From Cepaea nemoralis (lineage: Eukaryota > Mollusca > Gastropoda > Stylommatophora > Helicidae): 64,000 nt of DNA. Made by a program: the position numbers and the translations under genes. The notes beneath the pieces are model-generated. The model was not told where the DNA came from, ran no database searches, and saw only the letters and a list, made by a program, of their open reading frames with translations. The DNA lies in NCBI GenBank assembly GCA_014155875.1, contig JACEFZ010027947.1, forward strand, positions 186,001 to 250,000. Direction: 5' to 3'. The stretch's first letter is position 1; each line of letters opens with the position of its first letter. This document shows, in pieces, positions 49,201 to 61,200 of the stretch.

Positions 49201-52200
49201 TATGTTATGTTGGTTCTTATCTGATCACTATCAGTTGTGCTTTCTGTTTATACCCTGCCCAGATTTATCTTGCAGAAAAACAGAGTATACAAATATGTCA
49301 ATGCGTTACAGCTGAAAAAGAGATGCACTATTAATCAAATTGCATGCCAAAATATATAAGTGTACTCAGCTTTAACGTTCCCGAGGATCGGGGAACGGAA
49401 CTCCGTTGCCACAGGTCACCTTGGTACTTTAGGGTGGAGACACGTGTCGTTACCAGCAAACTATATTTGGTACACAGGGCCGTAATCAGGTGTAGTTCGC
49501 CCTTTGATATGCAGGGCCGTAGTAATCAGGCCTATTACACGATATGTTAACCCAGACCCCTATGGACAATGACTTAGACAATGACAGACAGATTCACGAA
49601 CAACTAGAATATGTATTAAATAAATTAAATGTCAATGTCCTGTCTTTGCTCTATCAGTTATTGCCTTATGTTACTAATCTATTTAATTTCTGTACGTGTT
49701 GTGCAGGCAAGTATCATCTGCCAGGCCAAAAAATAGTTCCATCGTGACGGTAAACACAGAGAAAATATGACCAAAAATATGCATATCTGGTTTTAAAGAA
49801 ATAAGAATAACATCATAATGTTTAAATAAATAAATATATTCCTTTAGTAGTTGAAATAAATAAATAATAAATGATATAACGTACCGATTCAGGCGAGCAG
49901 CTGTTTAGCAAATTTCTACACACTCGATTGCTGTATGCTAATGAGCCCAGACGACTGTTTGTCAATCATCTGACGTCACAGCACAGCGCGATGAAAAATC
50001 GATATTGTCGGCTTTGTTTTGTATCGCTCCGCCGTGAATCATTTTTGGTACTCATTTCTCAATAAAAAGGTAAATATATAAATAAATATCAGAAAACAAG
50101 AATATTAATACTTACAGCTTTGATGAATACATACTTTGACTAAATAAATATTTCATAAACACAATTAAACAGTTTAATACGTCACGATAGGCACATTTCT
50201 AGCTTGCAAAATTCTCCTGTCTGCACAAATTATCGTTACTACAAAAATTAAACCCTAGTCTGAGCCTCGTGGACGAGTGGAGTAGCTTGAATATTACATT
50301 CAAGCTTCACTTCTGACAACCACAATTACCATTTACTGTGGGTATTAGCTTGGCGCTTTCGTCCAAGCACCACTTCTTGACACCACAATTACCATTTACT
50401 GTGGGTATTAGCTTGGCGCTTTCGTCCAAGCACCACTTCTTGACACCACAATTACCCTGGCCTGTCAACAACTTAACTGACAGGCATCATCGGGTACTTC
50501 TCACACACTCGTACAAGACAACTTGCAAGTCGTGTGGGAGGCAAAATGCATGGTCCATTTTATTGCCGTTGGCTCGCTTACAAGCGGTAAACAGTCGCTA
50601 ATGCAATACACAATATACAGCCACAGAATTATCTAACACAAACTGCTAACCCTATGCTAACTCTATCTACGAGTGAACACAAAAACCCCTAACGTTATTC
50701 TAAACGATGTGAACGCCCCAAGTCCAGTCTCCCGTCTGCCGAACATCCCTCCCGTGGTTACACACCACGCGGGGGTCACCTTCTCCTTCGTGCGTGTTAC
50801 CTCACATCGCACGCTGCTGGCAAAACGTGGCCTGTTGAGTGTCTACTCAACTGTGCTCTGGCTTCATGAGGTGTGGTGGTATCGTGATTAGAGTGCTAAC
50901 TCTCTGCACACCGCCTGCGTGTATTCTGAGGGAGTGGCTAACCTTCCACGATTCCCTCATCTCCCCTGCTCTTGCCTCGGGCACCGTATCTCCTCCTGGT
51001 CCCTCCAGGATTGACCGCTCTCCCTGGCGGAGGGGACGCGGTTGAGTCTTTGACACATATTGTTGTCAGTCAGTGAGAGATTTGACCATGGTTGTTGTTC
51101 TATTTAGTCATAGAAAATTGTCCCAACACCGTGCCTAACTCATCTTATTTAAAGATGTGTGATCCATGTGGGGAGGGCAGTGACAGTTGATCATCTCGGC
51201 TCAGTAAGAGACTAGTATTGAGTATTAAGTTAGTTGCATATCCTTTACGGGACTTTGCAGTCAACACCAGCATTTTCTGCTGTTGTGATCTTTTGGCAAG
51301 TTTAAGTTCAGTAGCTTCCCATTACTTTCTAAACAACCGACACCCATACAATTTTGTTAAAAACCAATGCAAGGCGGTCTGCTGCCATATCGCAGCATCT
51401 GTTTTTGAATGCAAGTATGCGGGATTACAAACTGCATCCATACACCTTCACCATGAAGCTGGCAGCATTGAGTATAATCTTCATAAAAAAGTATCACATA
51501 CACATGAGGAAAAAGTATGGCAAGGGGGTAAACCGGAGATATTCAACTCTATCAGAGGAACGTGATGTGTACGAGAAGGCAGAGTATGTCAGTTGATACT
51601 TGACATGTTCTTGTAGAGGTCAGCATGCAGAATAGTTAAGAGCACTTGCTCTTAAACTTCCTGTGTGCTGATAAGGTAGCAGGTTCGACTCCTACACCGG
51701 TCAATTGTACTAAAATGTTGACTTTTGGGCATAAATTACAAGTAGCTCAGAAATTGGAGTGGGTTTGCCTGATGATGAGGGACACTGGTAATAGGGAAAG
51801 CTTATCCTCATGCAAACATCAGCCCAGTGCACTTTTCAGTAGTGGCAACAACTAGGACGTAGTAGCTCGTGTGCGGACCATGTTAATTACCATGTTAGCG
51901 AGCAAAAGCAAAACAAGCATGTTCCCTGTAAAAAGTTAAAGTAATAAATAAATTTACTTTAGTTTTCATGTGCACAAGATGGCGAGTTTCCACACCCTGA
52001 GGTGTATTGGGTATAAAGCCTCAGTTTTACAGACCAGTCGACTGTAGATGGTGACATGGCCTGCATCGTGCTGACTGCCTTTGCTTCCCCTACATTTCCT
52101 GGTCTCCCATTAGAGATCAGAGCAACCTGGAAGTCCTAATCTGTGTTTTAGAAAATTCCAGCCTCGGTGGAGATTCTTCTTCTTCTTCTTCTTCTTCTTC

Positions 52201-55200
52201 TACATCTTCTTCTTACATCTTCTTCTGCGTTCATCCAGAGTTTTTTTTTCTGGATGTGATTGTGTTGTGCCTGTTTACAGAAGAGCTGCATTCTTGCATC
52301 GTTAGGCTGACACGTCCAACTTCTGCGGGCATTTGTTGACCGGGTTAACCTTCCCAGGGGTTTCGTAAGACGTTTGACTCTCACTGTTGTGGTAGGTGGA
52401 GATTCAAACCCTAGACAGACAGGCAAGCACATTCATTTTTTTTATGAGATTACAGTCCAGGTGGCCAAAAAGCCAGCACATTTGCATGGGCAGTTCAACC
52501 ACTTTGTATTGAAATGTGATGACTTTTCTTTCAGCTCCGCAAAACCCTGAGGCCTACCTCCACCCATTTGCCTTGGACAGGGAGTACCAGAGAGCGCTGA
52601 ATGCCACCAAGTTGGAGAGGGTGTTTGCCAAGCCATTCCTGTGTGGTCTTGAAGGTCACAGAGACAGCATCGAGGTGCTGGCAAAGTTTCCCACTCGCCT
52701 GGCACACATCCTGTCTGCTGCTTCCGATGGAGAGGTGAGATTAGTGTATGCATTATTAATCACGGTATGCAAATTAGTTGCATTCTTTTACAGAACATTG
52801 CAGTCAGTCCCAGCATTTATTGGCTGTTTGTGATTTACACATTGGTAATCCTGAATAGTTAGTTAGTTAGTTAGTTTAGTTAGTTAGCTGGCTAGGCTAG
52901 TTAGCTAGTTAGTTAGTCGAGGTTCCAACTTCATGGCAACGGGTCGTCCCCATTATGCTCCATTCCTGTGCCAGCGAATATCACACAAAATGCTGTCCAA
53001 TGTGAAAAGTGGAATAGACAGGAGTCTCGGCAATCTAACAAGCCCGCACAGGTACATTGTGCATAATGCCGCCGTCAGAATGCCAGCACAAATTCCATCC
53101 ACGAATACCACAGTTCATCATCGATAGACTCACAAACAGTCACCAGAAAGACCTCATTGGCCCAGGTTTTCTCACATGGCTCGGTCTCTTACCGCAGGGC
53201 GACCCGCCGAAAGTGTCGCACAAAGCACGAACTCCTCAGCTTCAGCGCCGACTCCCAGGAGTCTCCCGAAAAATGCACTCAACCGAAAGGGCAAATCAGT
53301 CAATTCAGCAACCGCCGGTAGCCATTGTTCTGAACATGGTCACTGTACAGGACAGATGTAAAGGCATTCCATGCGGATTTCACAGCTCACGGTGTCGCCC
53401 ATGCACTAGTAGCAGGGTGACAGAACCATGTACTACCAGTCCAACATGAAGAAAATGCGATTGCAAACCATAGCCACAAGTATAAACATGCCACAGGCCC
53501 TACGGTTCAATGCCTAACCGCCATGCTGGCGACCGGAAGTCATTGGTAATCCTGAATATCACATTCCAAACACAGCTGCAGGCGATTTGGAAGCAGATCG
53601 TCTTGCACTGGTTTTCATACAACGGTATAGGTGCCGGTCATTAGTAATGGCAAACTACTGAACATAAACTTGCCAAAAAAAAACCTGTCACAAATGCTGT
53701 GGTTGACTTCAACATCCTGTAAAGGATATGTAAATAACTTTCTGTTTTGTGATTTACTAGACACTTTCTTTTCAGTAGTTTGCCATTGCTTTCTGAACAG
53801 CTGATACCTCATGCCATTGAAATCAATACAAGGTAGCCTGCTTTCAAGCTTCCCATGGCTGATTTTAAACCCTGGACTCTGTATATCAGGGAATTATGGT
53901 ACTGCATCTCACTATCCCCTTAGCCACAGCAGCGGTTTGAGCATGGGTATACTGGTTGGAGCATAGTTATACTCGTTACAATTTGGCATAATCTGACAAC
54001 ATACACTTACAATTCATTGCACAGCTTCAAACTTTAATTTAATCACAAACACCATAAATAAAATATTTAATGGTTTCTGGCATGTTTCGCTGCATCTTGT
54101 CAGGTGCATAATGCAGAGGTGTATAAACAATGACTGATGCCTTGGCTGAAATACGATGTACATCGTCGCTGACATTCCAGCCAAAGTATCATTCATTGTT
54201 TCATATAACATGATATATACCTAGGGAGTACGCACTTGACGAGGTGCAGCAAAATATGACGGGCATGAAATTGTGCAATGTTTTATTTATTTGCCGTCTG
54301 TGTTAAATTCACTAAGGGAATACATTGTTTTGAGCTTTAAAATTTTAATACCTTAGAGGTTTGAATGTCACAAACTGATGTATGACGGGGGTTGGGGTTG
54401 TTTCTGTGATTGTGTAATTAAACACATGCCCCACTCCAATCGTCGGGGGTTTCTCTCCAGTGTCATTGTCTTAGCGAATGCAGTTGTTTCGGAGACACCT
54501 GGGGGATTGGCGCTGGAGCAAAGGAGTTCATGCTCAGTGTGATGCTTTCGGCAGGCGCTGTGTGGAGAAAGGCCGAGCCATACAGGATACAACACGGTGC
54601 CATGAAGTCCATCCATTTGCCTTTAACCTGACATTTGGTCATCTAAACTTTACAGTAAACTTAATTTGATAACTTGAATGAAGTTTTTCCAACATTGGTA
54701 TCATGGGTTTGCAAACTGATGACAGATATTTTATCTAACCATTAACTAACCAGTTATGAACACTAGTGTATAGAGTGGAAACATGGATCATATCTTGGGA
54801 GTGACTGGCATGCAGAGCATAAGCTGATATGTGGTTTATTTGTCCCAGCGAGGTCCCAGACATGGACAGTCCACGAAACACAAGGCATGAAATCACATCA
54901 CGTGAAATGAGTTGCATAAGAAACAGATGGAAAAACACAGAGAGAGATGAGAAACTAAGAACAAGCGTAGGGATAACACTGATTACTGACTTCATAGAGC
55001 ACCAAAGAATTAAATGGTTTGGATATTTAGCTAGAATGGAACAAAATCGACCAGCGGCTAGTGTGTTCCACAGGAGAACATTCAGATACAAAAACAGAAG
55101 ATGATACAGAAATAGGTGGCTGGATGGAGTAAAAGAGACAATGAAGAAATCAAGTATGACACTCCGGGAAGGTTAACCCAGTCAACAAATGCCTGCAGAA

Positions 55201-58200
55201 GTCGGATGTGTCGGCCTAACGGCACAAGAATGCAGCTCTGCTGTAAACAGGCACAACGCAATCACGTCCGGGAAAAAAAACAACTCTGGATGAACGCAGC
55301 AGAAGAAGAAGAAGTATGACACTTGTCTTGGTGCACAAGAAAAGCAAACAAAATCCAGATTATTACATCTACCTCCTATGTGATGCTTTATGGCAATAGC
55401 AGTAGGACAAAAGAAAATAAAGAAGAATACAGTATTTCTAATTCTTTATTACAGATTCGATTATGGGACCTGGCCACGAAGCGCTGTGTCAGTTCGGTGG
55501 CGGCCCACCATGGCCTGGTTCACAGTTTGTGCTCACATAGGACAGGAGCAGTTTTTTCTCTCGGTGAGTAGAGCAGCCTTGTGTGCTACATGCATCTCTT
55601 TTTCTTCTGATTCTTTCGTGATTTCTAGTCTCAGACTTTTGACATCCTTGGTCTATGTATGTCGTACTATGTAAGATACAAGTAGGACAGAAGTTTGAGA
55701 TCTGTATATGGTAGTGAGTGGGGCAGCCTAACATTCAACATTCATTTGGGGGGGGGGGGGGGGGGAGAAAGACCAGCACACCCTTCATTTCATGGGGGGG
55801 GGGGGGAGAAAGTGTTTATGTTAGGGCGACATAGCTCATGGGCTATGGATACACTTGCTCCATTTGAGAACAAATTTTATAAAGATGTCAGCAAGCTCAA
55901 GTGACTGCCGCTTTCTTTGAGTCATTCATATTGACGTCTGAAGGTGACCAAAGAAGAATGTCAAGATGTCCACCTCTGGCTTGTGCAGGCTTGGTTTGAT
56001 TTATGATTCATGGCAGTGATTGGATGTTTACAAATAATAAAAGTATAATATACTCATGTGTTCACGTTTCACAAATAAAATAATAACCCAGCAGTTGGAA
56101 ATAACAATGTAGGCCAAATAGGCTGCTGCCCCGGGCTAAATTTGAAAATGAGGAAAGCTACCCACAAATGCATATTTATAAGACATGTGATTCTGGTACT
56201 CACATCTGCATGCTCACTTGTGCTACCAAGTTCTTTGTCTTGAGATTCTCCTGATGTGATCTGTGGGATGGGACGAACCCTATAGGTCCGCTGACGACCC
56301 CTGGGGCCTCCGAGAAAATGTACATGAGAACTGAATGACGAGTCTAAAAATTAGCCCACCATTTTCTGAGTACAACGCAGATGGCTTAATCACTAAATCT
56401 CATCATGTGTGAATTGCCAGGATAGAAATGTTACCTGGCAACCAACACTAATGTTGAACAAACTTTATATGTTTTTGAAATGTTACCTGGCAACCAACAC
56501 TAATGTTTAACAAACTTTATATGTTTGTGAAATGTTACCTGGCAACCAACACTAATGTTTAACAAACTTTATATGTTTTTGAAATGTTACCTGGCAACCA
56601 ACACTAATGTTTAACAAACTTTATATGTTTTTGAAATGTTACCTGGCAACCAACACTAATGTTGAACAAACTTTTTATGTTTTTATTTTTGTGTTTGCTC
56701 GCTTTGAACTCAAGCTTAGTGCATACATGTGCTACTACTTCTAGTGTCCTGGGCTAATTATTGAGCGTGAATTAGCTTTCCCTATTACCTGTGTCCCTTG
56801 CCATCAGGTGAACCCACTCCGACTTTGGAGGTACTTGTAATTTACATCCCGAAGTCAAGGACGAGAAGTCAACATTTAAACCCAATGTTATATGTGTCTA
56901 GTTATACTGTCCTCGGGTATTCTCAGTGTATTTTCTATGCAATGTTTCTCATCTATTATTATATCTTGTGTACCTTCTTATAGTTCTTGTCATGTGGCAT
57001 TGGCATTGAGTGCCATGACCCAATATAAGGGCATGGAGTGCTGAGAGTACAGAGTATTGAGCTTCACGCATTTTAGCATGAAGATAGACTCAGTTCATAG
57101 ATTCACGCTTGGCGGGAAAATAGCAATCAAGTCGCTGGGCAGGGGACGGTAACTCCTCCAAGCATCATTAAGGTTTTGACAGAGGTTTGGGTTGGACCGG
57201 TCGAAGAAGAATGGTCATGGCAGAATTTCACCCTGCTGCCACTTATAGTTTGAATGTATATGTCATTTGCAAGTATTTTACATATGACATTGTTTTAATA
57301 TAATCACGAAGTGTATGAACTGTTGTGAAAAGATGACAACATACATTTTCAAAAATGGCATCGACGTTATGTTATAATAGTTCATTATGGAGTTGTTTTA
57401 ATTGTTGTGGAGTCTGTGAAATGAAAGAGTTCTATTTATTTAGTCAGTCTCTCAGACTCAGCCAACACAGTAACAAGTTAAAGTTACTCAACGACTACCA
57501 GGTGCAGTCCTGATGTGTTATGTTGGTACAATCAACAACTTGAGGACACATGGCCAAACACAACAATCTGCGTCCTACAAAGATGAACAAGCCAAACACA
57601 AGAAATAAACCACAGCAACCGTGAAAAAAAAAACCAATATCAACCCGTGAAAACAAATGTAACCATCAAATAGCGCCATGGCAAGCATGACTGTCCACAA
57701 CCTACAACCAATCATTTCTGATATCAGTGTTCCTCTATGCCACGATATCTTGAAATCAAAATTAATCGTTTCTGCAATTAAAAACAATTCATTGTATGTT
57801 TATAAATTTGTTTTCAGTGTGGCCAAGATGCTAATATCAAGTTTTGGGGATGCTCAGAAGAGGGTCAAATATCTCCAGAACCAATGAAAACAATACTCAA
57901 CAAGGTATTGTTGTTTGTTTCATTACATGACATAGCTAGTGCCCCGTGTCTGTGCTATATTTTATTGGGTGTCGTTGGTCATCGCGTGAAATTGCCGCTG
58001 TCTTATTGGATATCGTTGGTCATTGTGTGAGACAGCCTCTGTTTTATTGTCTATCATTGATCATCATGTGAGACAGCCTCTGTTTTATTGGATATCATTG
58101 GTCATTTTGTGAGACAGCCTCTGTCTTATTGGATATCGTTGGTCATCGTGTGAGATAGCCTCTGTCAGCATGGCATGTGAAGATGATGATTTTGTTCGAA

Positions 58201-61200
58201 ATCCATTGGATATTTTGTCACTTTGATTGTAAAACTGTCTTGTTTTTAAACAAACACACCATATATAATATATTTCATGATTTCTAACTTCTATGAGTTG
58301 CATTGGACTATCTTCGTCCATGTTATGGACTGACATTATTTTTCTCTGACTTCTATGAGTTTTATAGTGACAATCTAAGCCTAAAGTTATGGACTGACAT
58401 TATTTTTCTCTTCTGCAAATTTTATTGTGACAATCTAAGCCTGAAGTTATGAATTGACATTATTTTACTCTTCTGTGAGTTTTATCGTGACAATCTAAGC
58501 CTAAAGTTATGGACTGGCATTATTTTTCTCTTATTTTTGTGAGTTTTATTGTGACAATCTAAGCCTAAAGTTATGAACTGACATTATTTTTCTCTTCTAT
58601 GAGTTCTGTCATGACTTTCTCAGCCTAAAGTTATGAACTGACATTTTTCTCTAACTTCTATGAGTTGCAGCATGACAGTCTCAGCCTAAAGTTATGAACT
58701 GACATTATTTTTCTCTAACTTCTATGAGTTGCAGCCTAAAGTTGTGGACTGATATTGTCTTGTTTTTACTTTCTATGAGTGCTATTGTGACAATCTCAGC
58801 CTAAAGTTATGGATTGACATTATTTTTCTCGTACTTCTATCAGTTCTATCGTGATTTTCTCAGCCTCATGTTACAAACATATCGTTTTTTCACCTGCAGC
58901 AAGTGTATCAGTGCATCGACCACCATGAGAAGGAGGATATTTTTGTGACCTGTGGTCAGTCACTGGACGTCTGGATAGGAGATCGGTCCCAGCCACTGCA
59001 GTCGTACAAATGGGGGTTGGACAGCATGCATTATGTCAAGTTCAATAGGATAGAGGTGAGGCACACAGTCTGTGGCAGAAGTGAGGTTGTAACCTGTCTC
59101 ATGTGTTTTAGTTAGGTTTCAACTTTACAGCAACAGGTCATCTGTTTATTGCTGTGTTCCGGTGCCCATGGAAACCACACAAATGCTTTCCACTGTCCCA
59201 TGTAAAAAAGTGAACCAGACGGCAGTCCCGACAAAATGAACAACCCTTTCTTGCATGCAAGCATAAGGCCAACACAACAGTTTACCACTAGAACTACAGT
59301 TCATCGCGGATGGAAGCAGCAGTCACTGGAAAACCAGCAGCTGCACACACATTGCTGGTTCAGCAACTGGCCACCTGCCATTTTTCTGAACACGCAGTTC
59401 ACAACACAAACCACTGTGGATAGACAAAAAAGCATTCCACTTGAAATCCACAGCTCACAGTGTCACACCAAGCACTCAACTCAGTAGTTGGGCAACAGAA
59501 CCATGTTTGAAAAGAAGAATATAAGCAAACTGGCCAGAAGCAAACAACACTCCACAGCATTTATGGATCGCCTGCCTACCCGCCATATTGGACCGGAAGT
59601 CTAATATGTGGGAACTGAAGTGTGATAATTCTCTTTAAATTTTCTTTTCAAATGTAATAAGTTGGTAGCCATGGTAGCACAATGGCCAGCACGCTTATCT
59701 GTCAGCTCAGGGGTCATGGGTTCAAATTCACACTGAGGCACATTGTAAAAATTGACCTGGCCTCGCAGGTTGACCCCGGCTAAAGTGGGTGCCAGATAAT
59801 GTCATGAGAAGGAAAGGCGGCCGACGAAATTAACCATATGAGCCCTTGAGTTCTGAATATTCTATAAAATATGGGGGTGGCACCATATACCCGAATCGCT
59901 TCAAAGCATGTAAAAGAGTCCTTGACTGTTACTTCTGTAGCAAGTTTGTTGCAAGTTGCTCTGATTACAGCCTGCCAGACAAACTCTTGATCCGTCGCCG
60001 ACTCTCCTGCCTGTTACATTTTCATACCAAGGGTGTCTTGGTGTGTCCACTGGCCTTCAGCCAATGTCCTGTCTAGACCATTGTGACATGTTCGTACCAA
60101 GGGTGTCTTGGCATGTCTGCTGTCATGTTGATGGTTCCCCCCCCCCCCCATCTGTGTAGTGGGGGGGGGGGGAGAGCTACACTGGTAATGTCACGACAGA
60201 GTCAGAGGCTGGCCAGCCATTCCTTCCTGCATCCAGGTCCACACCAGGTGGCGACCCTATCACATCACTGACTAGCAGGTTCCTGCTTCGGTGGCTTTGG
60301 GTTTCATTTTGTGTATGTGTGTGTGTCAAGGTCTCATAATTGGGGTCATATCTATTTTCAAATGCTGTCATTAACGTTCGAGGTTACGTCTGACCAGAGA
60401 ACTGACTGCAGGAAATGTACTTTTCCCCAGACTCATCTTGTAGCAGTGGCAGCAGACGACAGAAGCATCATGCTCTATGATACCCGTGGTTCGTCAGCCG
60501 TGCAGAAGGTTTGTTTTTCTCTCATCATATCTCATTTGGTGTTATCGCTGCAGTAATGGATTACATTAAGTAGGTAATATATGAAAGGCATCTAAGGTCC
60601 TTCCCATCAATATGTAGATCTGCAAGCATCTTCATCATGTTAACATGTCTTACTTTATTGAAAGCCGTTGTGTAGTCAATAAAGCAAAGATGTAGGTCTT
60701 TGTTAACTTCTACAGAACTGTCTGTTAATGTTCTCAGTATACATACAGCATTTACTGTACCCTTGCCTTCTCAAACCTACATTGTTCGTCTCCTATTTCG
60801 GGTTGTATTTTCTTCTTAACTCTTTGCATGATAATTCTTAGCAAAATTGTTGTGATGTGTCTCATTATACTAATTGGTCGATGTTGATCACAGGATTGCA
60901 GTAAATACAAAATTACATACTTCAGTAGGTATATCTCCGGTATCGTATATTGCGTTCAGACGCCTGGTGACCTGATCTATTCCATATTCTTCTAAGACAC
61001 AGTGTGATCACATCACCCATTGAGTGCCAGGAAATGCCTTGGAATGTAAAGACAAGAAACTGATCACATCAGCCGTTGAGTGCCAGAAAGTCTATATAAA
61101 TATGTGATTAGCACCATATGCCCAGGATGTCTCAAGGTGTGCAAAAAGTTCCGTACGTTTTGCATGGTTAAACAGTGCTGTGTATAATCAGGTGGGAAAT

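Larger units (their letters stand above)
42913..51055 (-). mobile_element. Ty3/Gypsy-type LTR retrotransposon, 8,143 bp, antisense in DCAF13 intron 1
   Basis: Two 593 bp direct repeats (42913-43505 and 50463-51055) bound an internal region with gag and pol pieces on the minus strand. The whole is flanked by the 5 bp direct repeat CATAT (42908-42912 and 51056-51060). LTRs begin TGTCA and end TGACA. By eye they differ at only two positions (42936/50486 and 43236/50786), so insertion was recent. Gag is a single intact frame, a protease follows, and the remaining pol is deleted and frameshifted. The element therefore could not supply its own reverse transcriptase or integrase. Domain order is protease, integrase pieces, then RT/RNase H. 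Confidence 0.96.
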
